DNA of 34,631 nucleotides, from positions 1-34,631 of the forward strand of contig CALDSV010000062.1 in the NCBI GenBank assembly GCA_937924475.1. Reading direction: 5' to 3'. Positions 1 to 9,064 of this stretch are shown here, piece after piece. Below the pieces are notes generated by a model. It was given only the letters and a program-made list of their open reading frames with translations, did no database searches and was not told the origin of the DNA. Each line of letters opens with the position of its first letter. Within the stretch, counting starts at the first letter, position 1. A program made the position numbers and the translations under genes. Source of the stretch: an uncultured bacterium. Its GTDB lineage: Bacteria > Nitrospirota > Thermodesulfovibrionia > Thermodesulfovibrionales > Thermodesulfovibrionaceae.

Positions 1-38
1 CCAGGGTGGGAGGAAGAGATTGACCAAGAAGAGGAGGA

Positions 39-1585
39 GTCGCAATCCCTTTTGAATGAGGCAGGTCTTAGGCTGAAGGCTTAAGGCTGAAGTTTTGTCT
101 TCTGTATGCCCCAAAGAAGTTTACATATATATCTTTTTCTTCAGCCTTCAGCCTATCGCCTTAAGCCTATCTTCGGTCGCAATCCCTTTTGAATGAGGTC
201 TTGTTTCCTACGGGAGTGCAACTGCTGCTGCCCGACGGAACAGAGTCGCAATCCCTTTTGAATGAGGTCTTGTTTCCTACAAACTGATGTTGCTACAGCA
301 ATGCTACAACATGCGTCGCAATCCCTTTTGAATGAGGTCTTGTTTCCTACTCGGATACCTTCCGATTGCCTCTATTTTTGAAGAGTCGCAATCCCTTTTG
401 AATGAGGTCTTGTTTCCTACTTTGATATGAAAGCAGACGTAGAAGAGTGGGTGTCGCAATCCCTTTTGAATGAGGTCTTGTTTCCTACAGAAGGAAAGGT
501 TCTCTCAAAGGAAGAGTTAAAAGCTCTTCCTTTCGAGTCGCAATCCCTTTTGAATGAGGTCTTGTTTCCTACACACTGATAAAAGACAATGATGGCAGGC
601 AACAAACGTCGCAATCCCTTTTGAATGAGGTCTTGTTTCCTACTCGTTACAAATAGCAAACTATTCGTGGACAAGTTTCGCTGAATGGTCGCAATCCCTT
701 TTGAATGAGGTCTTGTTTCCTACTTCTTGCCTGGTATGGGTTAGTGAAAAGCTAATTCGTCGCAATCCCTTTTGAATGAGGTCTTGTTTCCTACAAAATG
801 TAGTCCTATTTTACGGGCAAAGTGGAAGTGGGTCGCAATCCCTTTTGAATGAGGTCTTGTTTCCTACGCACTAACTGGAGTGCTTCTCAACGAGCAGAAA
901 AAGAAGTCGCAATCCCTTATGAATGAGGTCTTGTTTCCTACAGAATTCGAAAATTGGCTAGAGGAAGTTGCAACTACGTCGCAATCCCTTTTGAATGAGG
1001 TCTTGTTTCCTACATAGTGGCAGTTCAAAGATTAGAGTTTCTGTCGAAGTCGCAATCCCTTTTGAATGAGGTCTTGTTTCCTACCAAGGCAGGGTGATGG
1101 GCTATCGCTGGGTATATGTTGAGTCGCAATCCCTTTTGAATGAGGTCTTGTTTCCTACAAAGATGTAAATCCATCATTTATGTATTCAGTCATTGTGTCG
1201 CAATCCCTTTTGAATGAGGTCTTGTTTCCTACAGGAGGTTAGGATGAAACTCAGAATCGCACAAGGTCGCAATCCCTTTTGAATGAGGTCTTGTTTCCTA
1301 CGTACGGATAAGATGGTGGAGGAGCGACGGGGCCAGCGGTCGCAATCCCTTTTGAATGAGGTCTTGTTTCCTACCTCAGGGGAAGAGGTGGACTTAGAAG
1401 GCATCTCTTCCTCGCAATCCCTTTTGAATGAGGTCTTGTTTCCTACGATTTTCCCTTTGAAGGCTCAATAATTGTTGAGCCTGTCGCAATCCCTTTTGAA
1501 TGAGGTCTTGTTTCCTACTTATATTCCTCGACACTGTCAATAAGTACAAGTCGCAATCCCTTTTGAATGAGGTCTTGTTTCCTAC
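39..1585 (-). CRISPR. CRISPR array, type III-A associated, 20 full repeats plus one disrupted
   Basis: Thirty-six-base repeats start GTCGCAATCCC and end CTTGTTTCCTAC on the plus strand. Full copies begin at 176, 245, 315, 385, 453, 537, 608, 688, 759, 832, 906, 978, 1049, 1123, 1197, 1266, 1339, 1411, 1483 and 1550. The copy at 906 has one T-to-A change and the copy at 1411 has a changed first base. Spacers are 31-48 nt and all differ. Bases 1-38 look like another spacer and 39-60 like the start of a repeat that is then interrupted, so the array runs past the left edge. I infer transcription on the minus strand: read that way the repeat ends ATTGCGAC, which resembles the ATTGAAAC-type 8-nt crRNA 5' handle, and the cas operon and the non-repetitive leader are at the high-coordinate end. 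Confidence 0.98.
62..175 (+). repeat. Palindromic element (copy A) inserted in a CRISPR repeat
   Basis: The repeat beginning at 39 is intact for about 22 bases, then breaks into a roughly 114-bp insert before the next full repeat at 176. The insert has complementary arms built from 7-base units (AGGCTGA/AGGCTTA) near 67-92 and 143-170, so it can fold into a long hairpin around an AT-rich middle. A homologous copy lies in inverse orientation at 18028-18149. It has no coding capacity, so it is a MITE-like or structural repeat rather than a spacer. Confidence 0.85.
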
Positions 1586-1812
1586 TGCACCCTCAATTTT
1601 TTATCTTATTTTTCAATGGGTTATAAGCAGGGTTGTGAAAAAATTTTTCATTCTTCATACTTATGGTAAGTCTGTAAATCATTGATATTCCTTGATTTGA
1701 AGCATGTTTTAGATCATTTATTTTCAATGCTTTTAGCCTATCTACCTTATTTTTAAAGCTCTTCTTGTCAAAGAACAAAATTTATTTTCAGATATATAAT
1801 CACAAGAGTTAT
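1586..1812 (-). promoter_or_regulatory. CRISPR leader
   Basis: This is AT-rich non-coding sequence between the last perfect repeat and the cas6 stop codon. It sits on the side where repeats are intact, and it is upstream of the array if crRNA is made from the minus strand. A TTGACA hexamer occurs on the minus strand at 1771-1766, but the hexamer at usual spacing (AAGGTA) is a poor -10, so I do not assign a promoter. Read-through from the co-directional csm operon could also feed the array. The leader call is from position, not from a recognised leader motif. Confidence 0.65.
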
Positions 1813-2814
1813 TCAATTGTCAATCTCTATTTTATACTTGCCAAGTCCAAAGGTTGTGTTTTTGCCAGCATGTAGGATTTCTCCAGTCTTGATGATTGGT
1901 ATGAATGGTTCAATATCTCCTCTATAGATTATCTTTCCAATAAGCCCACCAAGTTTCATTCTGGTATTTTGTCTGCTTGAGTATCTTTCCCAGTCAAACC
2001 ATTTGAGTTTTGAGTCTTTTATTTCTATTCTCTGAGCATGCTCTATTATAGCTCTAAAATCCCAGGTTGGTTTTTTCCCCCCGCAATGAAAGTAATAGAG
2101 TAAGCCAATTCTTCTTACAAGATTCCTTATGAGTATGTGAAATTCGGGATAAACAACAAGGTCACGGTTGTATTTAATTCTAAGGGGAGTCTGAAATTGA
2201 ATTATTAATTCTGAGAGTTTGCCAGTAGCTTTGAAATTATCAGGAATATTAATTTCACTAATTCTTCCATATCTAATAACTTTCTCTACACCATGGTAAA
2301 CTGTAATTTTATCTGAATTTGTCGTATCATCTAAGAGCTTTACTTCATTTAGTTTGTATCTACCTCTTTTTTTACCAATTCCGATTTTCCCAAGTTCTTC
2401 AAAAGTATAAATGAAATATGGTAAATACTCCGTTGCTTTACCAATAAGTATGAGGTTAAATTCTATTTTTCTACCTTGCTGAATTACTCTATCTTGTTTT
2501 TTTTCTATTTCTGAAGATAAGCTAAATTCATTTTCTGTAAGCGGTGGCTCTAATACAAAGGGATGAGGCACTTTTTCGTATTTGTGCATGTTCAATATTT
2601 CTGCATCTTCCTGAGAAGGGGTTTCAAAAATATAGGCATAAATGCACTTTAATCTAAGTAGACAATCAAGGCACTCCATCCTCCTTAAGGGACAAACAAT
2701 TTTTCTAAATACATTTCCGAAGCCACCTCTGAAAGTGGACCCTTTATAGTAAGGAAGATAAAGCGAATCTACTGCTTCAATTATGAAAGTGTATTTTTGA
2801 TAGTATATCTTCAT
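1813..2814 (-). CDS. cas6: Cas6 family CRISPR pre-crRNA endoribonuclease
   Basis: Predicted RAMP endoribonuclease that cuts the array transcript inside each repeat to release crRNAs for the Csm complex. The 333-aa protein ends in the glycine-rich segment typical of Cas6 (LHAGKNTTFGLGKYKI, residues 314-329), and the C-terminal half fits the COG5551/Cas6 fold. The N-terminus holds four cysteines (C41, C48, C51, C57) that could bind a metal; this cluster is seen in some Cas6 proteins of this branch. I cannot point to a confident catalytic histidine. It is the last gene of the csm operon, two bases after csx3, and reads straight into the leader and array, which fits its role. ATG start. Confidence 0.88.
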   Translation of the reverse strand: MKIYYQKYTFIIEAVDSLYLPYYKGSTFRGGFGNVFRKIVCPLRRMECLDCLLRLKCIYAYIFETPSQEDAEILNMHKYEKVPHPFVLEPPLTENEFSLSSEIEKKQDRVIQQGRKIEFNLILIGKATEYLPYFIYTFEELGKIGIGKKRGRYKLNEVKLLDDTTNSDKITVYHGVEKVIRYGRISEINIPDNFKATGKLSELIIQFQTPLRIKYNRDLVVYPEFHILIRNLVRRIGLLYYFHCGGKKPTWDFRAIIEHAQRIEIKDSKLKWFDWERYSSRQNTRMKLGGLIGKIIYRGDIEPFIPIIKTGEILHAGKNTTFGLGKYKIEIDN

Positions 2815-2816
2815 TT

Positions 2817-3071
2817 TTAATCCACTGAGTGATCAAATATTAGTATATCACCTGTTACTGGGCTACGATAAATGAGTTTTCTTGCTTTCCCATGAAGAGC
2901 ATGGGCAACTTTAAGATAAAGCCATATAGGTCCCTGACCCGTTAAAACTATATCATTCCCCAATTCAGCTAAGGATAGTGCTTTGTGAATGTATTCCTTT
3001 AATTTTGATAGCTTAGCAGTTTCAGTATCTTTATAAAGTTCTGATATGTCAATTATTATTTCCTTAGGCAT
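2817..3071 (-). CDS. csx3: Csx3 (Crn3-type ring nuclease)
   Basis: Small (84 aa) CRISPR-associated protein of the Csx3 family. It carries the family signature GPIWLYLKVAHALHG (residues 47-61), followed by YRSPVTGDILIFDHS. Csx3 proteins have been shown to degrade cyclic tetra-adenylate (hence Crn3) and also have reported RNA deadenylase activity. Here it should dampen the second-messenger signal made by Csm1/Cas10 that activates Csx1. H60 is the conserved histidine in the ALHG motif. The ATG overlaps the end of csm5 by 8 bases, so it is translated as part of the interference operon. It is stand-alone, without the kinase-like fusion seen in some Csx3 proteins. Confidence 0.9.
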   Translation of the reverse strand: MPKEIIIDISELYKDTETAKLSKLKEYIHKALSLAELGNDIVLTGQGPIWLYLKVAHALHGKARKLIYRSPVTGDILIFDHSVD

Positions 3072-4203
3072 TTACCACCTCAAGTATTGCCCATCCAAAG
3101 GGCAACAGAGAACTATTGCTTTTAGGCTTTGGCGTATCAGAGGCAAACCAGATTGTTGTGGCATGATCAAGCTCTAAAGGAGGTTTATTTTTGCCCTGCT
3201 TTATTCTAATTTTTCTATTCCCTTCAATAGTAACTGCTTCAGCACCTGAGTGTTTTCCAATTCGGATAACAAAACATGATTTTTTTAGTTTTTCTCTGAA
3301 TTTTGCATTACAAGTTAAAACTGCATGATGTCTTATTCCAAATACCTCAAGTAATATTTTTGTCTCTTCGTTCAAAATCTTAGCATAAAATTTATGAATT
3401 GAAAGAAGAAGGTTTTCAGCAGTTATGGGCTTTAATATATTTGCCCTTTCATCAGGAATATTTATGTCTATTGTTCCTTCAAAGATTGTCTCAGGTTGAA
3501 TAGTTTCAAATATGGTGTAAATGCCAGATTTATCAACTATAGTTGAAGTATTGTTCTTTTCTTTTTTTCTATTTACTGCGTAAACAATCTTTCTTTTTAC
3601 ATTTCCAAGGGGGAACAAATCTGATACTTTGATCATCCTGAAAGGATCTGTTGTCATTTTCTCTCTGCCTTCTGTTCTGTCAAGTAGTTTTGTTTCTAAA
3701 TCATCTGCCTTGCCTGGCCAGTTTGTGATATTTTTAACATTAGCAAGAGCGCTTAGATAAGCTGTTCTTATAGAACCTTTGAGGGATGAACCAGGAATAT
3801 AGGGTAGTTTTGTTAGTGGGTTGTAAGCAGTTTTTTCAATTTTAAACTGATTTATAATCAATTTTCTATCAAAGGATGATAATGTGAGTATTTTTTTGTA
3901 ATGTTCCACTAAATACTGAGGGATATCAATTTCTATACCTTTTTGTTTGAAACTGTTTTTATTGATGAACTTCATTATCATTAAAAGGTTATCTCCAGAG
4001 CAGACTCTTAAGAAATCTTGCCTTTGTCTATCATTCAAAGAATTTACAAAATCAAAAGGATCAAACTCTATTAGTTTATTTTTATTTTCGTCTATAACAA
4101 AACTTGTTGGTTCATAAACATCATCACATCCAATATGAATAGGAGTAAGCACATGTAGCCTAACTTTTAATTTTGTATTATGAGTATCTCTTTGTGAGTT
4201 CAT
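3064..4203 (-). CDS. csm5: Csm5, type III-A RAMP subunit
   Basis: Subunit of the Csm effector complex that caps the backbone at the 3' end of the crRNA. The 379-aa protein starts with a RAMP strand (LKVRLHVLTPIHIGCDD) and has the family motif IPGSSLKGSIRTAYLSAL near residue 136, the glycine-rich loop shared with Csm3. The start ATG overlaps the csm4 stop in an ATGA arrangement, so the two are translationally coupled. Position between csm4 and csx3 and the length fit Csm5. I see no frameshift or missing segment. Confidence 0.93.
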   Translation of the reverse strand: MNSQRDTHNTKLKVRLHVLTPIHIGCDDVYEPTSFVIDENKNKLIEFDPFDFVNSLNDRQRQDFLRVCSGDNLLMIMKFINKNSFKQKGIEIDIPQYLVEHYKKILTLSSFDRKLIINQFKIEKTAYNPLTKLPYIPGSSLKGSIRTAYLSALANVKNITNWPGKADDLETKLLDRTEGREKMTTDPFRMIKVSDLFPLGNVKRKIVYAVNRKKEKNNTSTIVDKSGIYTIFETIQPETIFEGTIDINIPDERANILKPITAENLLLSIHKFYAKILNEETKILLEVFGIRHHAVLTCNAKFREKLKKSCFVIRIGKHSGAEAVTIEGNRKIRIKQGKNKPPLELDHATTIWFASDTPKPKSNSSLLPFGWAILEVVNA

Positions 4204-5234
4204 TCTTCTACCTCCACCTTTACAGGTAAATACAACGAATATCCTTGTGCTAATGCTTTTGGTTCAACTTTTGATATACCTGAGATAGCCATTCCTATAT
4301 AGGGTTTCTCAAATACAGAGCCATCCTTTACAAGAAATACAGCTCCTTCATCAGCCATTATTATTGGATTTTTAAATGGATTACTTGATCTTGCTAATAT
4401 ATCCCCATGTCTGCCAAACCTTATAAAGGGTGAAAAATATGCTTTTCTAAAAAAATCTCTCTCTGGAACGCATGGTGAAAGTGTATAGCAAGCATTTGGG
4501 TTATCAGCTCCGAGAGATTTCAAATTAAGCTGTTTGTATCCCTTTATCTCAAACTTACCAAGCCCTGTTGAAGCATCTTTACCAAATCCTGTCATGCCAA
4601 TTCTTTTTAATGCCTCTGTGACCATTTCAATTGTTATATCATCCCTTACCATAACAAAGACAACCAGTTCAACAATTTCATTGAAAACATTTTGAGAAAC
4701 AGAAAAGGGAGCAAATCTCTCCTCACCTGTTGTTCCAGTTAAGCGGTTGATTGTGTTGTGGGGTTGTTGATAATCTTTTATAAGACAGACAGAGTTGCTC
4801 TTTAGTCCAAATAGCTTATTAGTTTTAATGTGTGCTGTTTTTAGAAGCTCATTTAATAACTCATCTTCAGTGAGGTAAAATTCATCTACCTTCAATGATT
4901 GTATTTTGGTATTGCTTTTTAGTTTCATCCAGATTTTTTTCTTAAGGTCTTTGCGTTTTTTTATAGTTTCCCTATTGCTCAGATCAAGATTAAAAAGCAT
5001 ATCAAGAGGTGTATCTGGCCTCTTCAGAATATAATAATCTTTCATTTTTATAAAAGCGCTTGAAACTACCATAAAGGGGTTTACTGCATAATCTGAAAGA
5101 AGCTCAGTTATACTTTTGTCAAAAAGCCTATCATCGTAGACTGCTTGCCAGCATATGTGTCCAAAGAGTGTATCACCTTTAAGAGGAGTACCAAATCCTG
5201 AAATAGGTTTTATGACAATTTCATATGTTTTCAT
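4200..5234 (-). CDS. csm4: Csm4, type III-A RAMP subunit
   Basis: Subunit that binds the 5' handle of the crRNA and contacts Csm1. The 344-aa protein begins with a RAMP strand and the conserved segment FGTPLKGDTLFGHICWQAV (residues 14-32), and has the glycine-rich loop GFGKDASTGLGKFEI in the middle, both typical of Csm4. The ATG is 11 bases after the csm3 stop, with only a weak Shine-Dalgarno (AGTAGGT). The 3' end overlaps csm5. Confidence 0.94.
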   Translation of the reverse strand: MKTYEIVIKPISGFGTPLKGDTLFGHICWQAVYDDRLFDKSITELLSDYAVNPFMVVSSAFIKMKDYYILKRPDTPLDMLFNLDLSNRETIKKRKDLKKKIWMKLKSNTKIQSLKVDEFYLTEDELLNELLKTAHIKTNKLFGLKSNSVCLIKDYQQPHNTINRLTGTTGEERFAPFSVSQNVFNEIVELVVFVMVRDDITIEMVTEALKRIGMTGFGKDASTGLGKFEIKGYKQLNLKSLGADNPNACYTLSPCVPERDFFRKAYFSPFIRFGRHGDILARSSNPFKNPIIMADEGAVFLVKDGSVFEKPYIGMAISGISKVEPKALAQGYSLYLPVKVEVEE

Positions 5235-5245
5235 TTTTTTACCTA

Positions 5246-5944
5246 CTAAAAAGGATTTAAATTTTCAAACTTCTTTTGAATCTCAGGATCAGAGAAAACA
5301 AATTTAATTCTTCCATATCCTCTACTTCCATTGCCACCAAGAGTATCCATCTCAAGAAGTTTAAGTCCCTGAAGAAGTATATCAAGGAGTTCTTTATCGG
5401 TTTCTTCAAGTATTTTAAAGCTAATGTGAAAGTTAAACTCTGCACCAGCAGGTACTCTCTCAGTATGCCTGGGATTTTCTGCTGTTCCTCTTATTCTGTT
5501 GATACTGTTTTCTACCTTAGTCTCTGTAAAAGACCAGCGATTTTCTATTGCTTTATTTTTCCATTCACTGTCTAAATAACAATCAGAAAAAGACACTCTT
5601 GTGGGACCCAAGCTAAAGCCTTCTTTTGTGTCTGCACCACTTGAGCCGAATATTTTAAGAATTGCCTCTGCCTGCTTTCTTTCATCTTCTTTAAGTTTTG
5701 ATAGAATTTTTGGGGATAAAACATCTCCATTTGTGTCTTTCATTAAACCACTTTTAATTTCCAGTAATGAACGAACTTTACCTTTTAATGACGAGCCAGG
5801 AATATATGGTTCAAGTGTATGAGGATGCTTAATTACAGGATTGTCAGTACCACCTATATGCATTTCCATATTGCCTGAGCCAATATGTAATCCACTTTTA
5901 AGAATTATCTTACCCCTAAGTTCTTTGATTTCCATAAGTTTCAT
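5246..5944 (-). CDS. csm3: Csm3, backbone RAMP subunit and target-RNA nuclease
   Basis: Repeated backbone subunit of the Csm complex that binds crRNA and cuts complementary target RNA every six bases. The 232-aa protein contains SGLHIGSGN and then HIGGTDNPVIKHP. D34 in this motif aligns with the catalytic aspartate of characterised Csm3 proteins, so RNA cleavage should be intact. It also has IPGSSLKGKVRSLLE and a C-terminal glycine-rich GGNGSRGYGRI. AGGAGG precedes the ATG. An internal ATG at codon 4 is an alternative start. Confidence 0.96.
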   Translation of the reverse strand: MKLMEIKELRGKIILKSGLHIGSGNMEMHIGGTDNPVIKHPHTLEPYIPGSSLKGKVRSLLEIKSGLMKDTNGDVLSPKILSKLKEDERKQAEAILKIFGSSGADTKEGFSLGPTRVSFSDCYLDSEWKNKAIENRWSFTETKVENSINRIRGTAENPRHTERVPAGAEFNFHISFKILEETDKELLDILLQGLKLLEMDTLGGNGSRGYGRIKFVFSDPEIQKKFENLNPF

Positions 5945-5960
5945 TGCCTTTTACCTCCTT

Positions 5961-6356
5961 TTATTCAGATGGTCCATAGAGTCTATAATAACCCATGAAA
6001 GCCTCAAAAAAGCTTACAAATACATCAAAATCATCTTTGTCTTTAATTTGATTGAGAGCCTCTGAAATAAAATTCTTGAAGTTCTTTGAAATTAATTCTC
6101 TTCCTTCTGCATAGGCTATTTTAGCATTTAACATTTTAATGTAAGGTAACATCTTTTCAAAATCATCAGGCTTACTTTGCAAACGAGAGGCAAAATTAAG
6201 AACTTCATCATAAAACTTTCTTATCTGACTTCTTTTGTCAAGCCGTCTTACTTTTTTAGCATTATCACCAATTTCTTTAGCTAATTTTTCCGCTACAGAT
6301 GAAAATAGTTCAGGCTCGATAACTTTGTTAGCTTTGTCTTTCCAAAATTTGATCAT
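5961..6356 (-). CDS. csm2: Csm2, small subunit
   Basis: Small, almost all-helical subunit (131 aa) of the Csm complex that lines the crRNA-target duplex. The N-terminus (VAEKLAKEIGD) and the segment VRRLDKRSQIRKFYDEVL followed by LPYIKMLNAKIAYAEGR match the Csm2 pattern of a basic, tyrosine-containing helical bundle. An AGGAGG lies inside the end of csm1 and the ATG is two bases past the csm1 stop. The order csm1-csm2-csm3 supports the call. Confidence 0.93.
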   Translation of the reverse strand: MIKFWKDKANKVIEPELFSSVAEKLAKEIGDNAKKVRRLDKRSQIRKFYDEVLNFASRLQSKPDDFEKMLPYIKMLNAKIAYAEGRELISKNFKNFISEALNQIKDKDDFDVFVSFFEAFMGYYRLYGPSE

Positions 6357-6358
6357 TT

Positions 6359-9001
6359 CTAACCTCCTAATTTTCTATTGTTATAAATTACTTGCCAAAG
6401 AGGTATCCTTAATTTCCCACTGTATGATTGAAGCCATTCACTAAGTTTAATTACCTCATTAATTAAACTTTGCTTTTCCTCTTTTGTTAATTTTGCTCCA
6501 ATGTTTCTAATCACTGTATAGTAAAAAATTGATCTCCATTTTAAACACTCCATCTCCTCAATAAAGAAATCGCCTTTGCTTTTTAATATCATCTCTTCCT
6601 GCTTTCTCATCTCAATGAACTCGTTAAGCCTATAAAGCATGGCAGTATTTATTTTCTCACTGCTAAGCCATCTTTCAAGAGTAATTCTTATCCTTTCAAG
6701 TTCATAAAACTCATGCCATTTAGCAGTTTCGCCAAAAATAGTTATACTGTCTCTGCCGCCAGATTTAGAGGCATCAATTGCTTCTTCTGAAGCTTCAGCA
6801 AATGTTAAAACTGGTGTTGATGGTTTGTGTATAGTAATTCCCGCTGATATTGTTATATCCTCATTTTTACAAACATAATCTTTGAATGATTTATTTAAAA
6901 AACCTGCAAATTCTATAATGCTGTTCCATGGACCTATTAAAAATAAGTCATCACCTCCAGCAAATACTGTATAAATATTCTTAAAACGAGCATCAGTTTT
7001 AAGCTTAAAAGGTAAAAATATGGTGAAATAATTATTAAGCTGTCTGCTAAGTGTTGCAAGTCGGGAAAAAGTGAATCTATCTTGTTTTATTCCAAAACCA
7101 AAAAGTAATCCGAGGTTGTCTACATCAGCTTTTAGAACTCCCAAGGCTTCAACTCCCTTGAATTTTCCATTCTCAGAGCTATTAAGAGACATTTTCGCAA
7201 TATAAGAGAATGTCTTTGGAATATCTTTTTGCAAGCTATCAAATAATTCCTCTTTAATTTTGTCTGATTTTTTACCAGCTAAGATTTTGTTGATGGCATC
7301 TTCTGTAAGATCCTCTTCTTCAAACTTTGGAATATAGCCATTGATAAATTTAGCTGCGATGTCCTTAGCTATTTCCCCATTTTCAGAGATTCCTATATTC
7401 CAAAATTTATAGACTTTAGCCTCTTTAGCAAGTTTTCTTAATTTACCTTCCACAAAAACAATTTGATATTTCCCAAAAATAGGCTCAAGAATCTTCTCTT
7501 CATCGTAAATTTCAGCATCCTTTTGTAGTATTGCAATCTGTTCTTTTTTTACAAGATTTTCTCCAATAAAAATTTGGTCATGACAAATTTTGCACGAATA
7601 TTCATCTTTAACTTTTGCATCCTTTCTTGCTGGTCTCCTACCACAAAAAGGACACACTCCAAGTTCACTATCAAAGGAATCCAAATATGTGCTAACACAA
7701 CCACTATATCTGGATAAATCAAATTTTGAATATTTCCTTTTATTTACCTCCTTCAAAAGGCTTTGATATAAACTTAGGAAATTCCCTTTTACAAAATCAT
7801 CCGGAGAGGCTTCCTTTATTGAAAATCCCATTGATGCTTGTCCAAAGAAATTTCTTATCAGCCAATCGTTAATTTTTTCCTCTATTTCCTTAACTATTCT
7901 TTTTGCCTTATTAGTGTTATAGCCAAGCACTGTAAACTTTCCTGCAGCATTAAGAACAATAGATGTTACTGGTAAATTGAGTTCTCTGCAAAGCATATCA
8001 GCTGCAAGTTCTGTCAAAAGTGATACATAGAAAGAGCGGCCTCTTAAAAGTTTTGCAGATGCTTTGCCAGTACTTCCTCCCTCAGTAAATATAAAATCCT
8101 GAATTCCGTAAAAATCTCCGCTTATAATTAAAAATTTTTTAATTTCATAATCTTGAATTGCTTCCACTGTCAAGGTGTTTGTTTCTTCATGATATTTATA
8201 AAGAGCCGAGGCAATGGCAGATGTTGTTCTACTGTGATCATAAAGAGAGACATCAGGAACAACATTACCAACAGTAGCTGCAGGAATGTGAGAGCAAAAA
8301 ATCATAAATAAACTGTCAAGATGCTCAAACCACAGAGGAATTTGTTCTTTATGACTTAATTTTTCAAGAGCATTTATGAAATTTGAAAAAAGCTGACGAT
8401 ACTCCTCAGAAGCTTTTTCAATGTCAATGTGTTCTGTATTTTCAACAAATTTAGGAAAGATGCTCTCTGGAGATAGTTCCTTGAGAGGATAACGATATTT
8501 ATAATCATCAAGGCTGTCCCTTTTCAATTTACCATCAATGGAAAGCCCTTCAAAAATTGTAAGTAAACGAGTCTTTTTATAGTCTTTCAAAGGGATCCCT
8601 TTATCATCGGACTGAGTATTGTATTTTTCAAATTCTGTCCGATCAAAACCACTACTTATCCTATCGGCAATAGCAATTAACCACTGAAGAGGAGTCTGTG
8701 GTTTATGATGACTTGATGCAAGGTTTACAAAAGAATCGCCAAGCCCCCATCCATCTTTGTTAAACTCCTTAGGTAGAAGCTTTTCAAAACTATCTATAAA
8801 TGCAGCAGTATAAACTGCATGCAGATGAGTGTATCTACCTTTATAAGAAGGCAGGTATAATCCCATGTTATTATTTAAAAATTCTTTATTTGGGAAAAAT
8901 CCTACTGCATCAATTCCTGGAGTTCCAACTGCTCTTTCTGCAAACTTTCCTATATCATGAAAATATGCTGCAAGAGCTATTTTATAGACAGTTTCATCCA
9001 T
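6359..9001 (-). CDS. csm1: Csm1 (Cas10), type III-A signature subunit
   Basis: Large subunit (880 aa) of the Csm complex. On target-RNA binding the family cuts single-stranded DNA with its HD domain and makes cyclic oligoadenylates with its Palm domain. The N-terminal HD motif is present (YFHDIGKF, H15 and D16). A zinc module follows with paired cysteines (C450/C453 and C470/C473). The polymerase/cyclase signature is intact: AGGDDLFLIGPW with G682, G683, D684 and D685. Both activities therefore look functional. It is the first gene of the minus-strand operon, with AGGAGG at 9013-9008 before the ATG. A divergent promoter and a palindromic operator lie upstream. Confidence 0.97.
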   Translation of the reverse strand: MDETVYKIALAAYFHDIGKFAERAVGTPGIDAVGFFPNKEFLNNNMGLYLPSYKGRYTHLHAVYTAAFIDSFEKLLPKEFNKDGWGLGDSFVNLASSHHKPQTPLQWLIAIADRISSGFDRTEFEKYNTQSDDKGIPLKDYKKTRLLTIFEGLSIDGKLKRDSLDDYKYRYPLKELSPESIFPKFVENTEHIDIEKASEEYRQLFSNFINALEKLSHKEQIPLWFEHLDSLFMIFCSHIPAATVGNVVPDVSLYDHSRTTSAIASALYKYHEETNTLTVEAIQDYEIKKFLIISGDFYGIQDFIFTEGGSTGKASAKLLRGRSFYVSLLTELAADMLCRELNLPVTSIVLNAAGKFTVLGYNTNKAKRIVKEIEEKINDWLIRNFFGQASMGFSIKEASPDDFVKGNFLSLYQSLLKEVNKRKYSKFDLSRYSGCVSTYLDSFDSELGVCPFCGRRPARKDAKVKDEYSCKICHDQIFIGENLVKKEQIAILQKDAEIYDEEKILEPIFGKYQIVFVEGKLRKLAKEAKVYKFWNIGISENGEIAKDIAAKFINGYIPKFEEEDLTEDAINKILAGKKSDKIKEELFDSLQKDIPKTFSYIAKMSLNSSENGKFKGVEALGVLKADVDNLGLLFGFGIKQDRFTFSRLATLSRQLNNYFTIFLPFKLKTDARFKNIYTVFAGGDDLFLIGPWNSIIEFAGFLNKSFKDYVCKNEDITISAGITIHKPSTPVLTFAEASEEAIDASKSGGRDSITIFGETAKWHEFYELERIRITLERWLSSEKINTAMLYRLNEFIEMRKQEEMILKSKGDFFIEEMECLKWRSIFYYTVIRNIGAKLTKEEKQSLINEVIKLSEWLQSYSGKLRIPLWQVIYNNRKLGG

Positions 9002-9031
9002 CTTTTGCCTCCTAAGGATTTTTTCTCTTTA

Positions 9032-9060
9032 ATTTTATAGAAACTTATTCTCAAAATCAA
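9032..9060 (-). promoter_or_regulatory. Putative promoter of the csm operon
   Basis: On the minus strand, TTGATT (9060-9055) is followed after exactly 17 bases by TAAAAT (9037-9032). This would start transcription near 9025 and give a 24-base 5' UTR containing the csm1 Shine-Dalgarno. The -35 box lies 4 bases from the palindrome at 9065-9090. Confidence 0.6.
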
Positions 9061-9064
9061 TCAT

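Noticed and set aside
417-1685. Several open frames across the CRISPR array on both strands
   Set aside because: Their translations are just the repeated CRISPR unit (for example SQSLLNEVLFPT) plus spacers.
1593-1778. Minus-strand 61-codon frame in the leader
   Set aside because: It has no ribosome binding site and low-complexity sequence; the position fits a CRISPR leader better.
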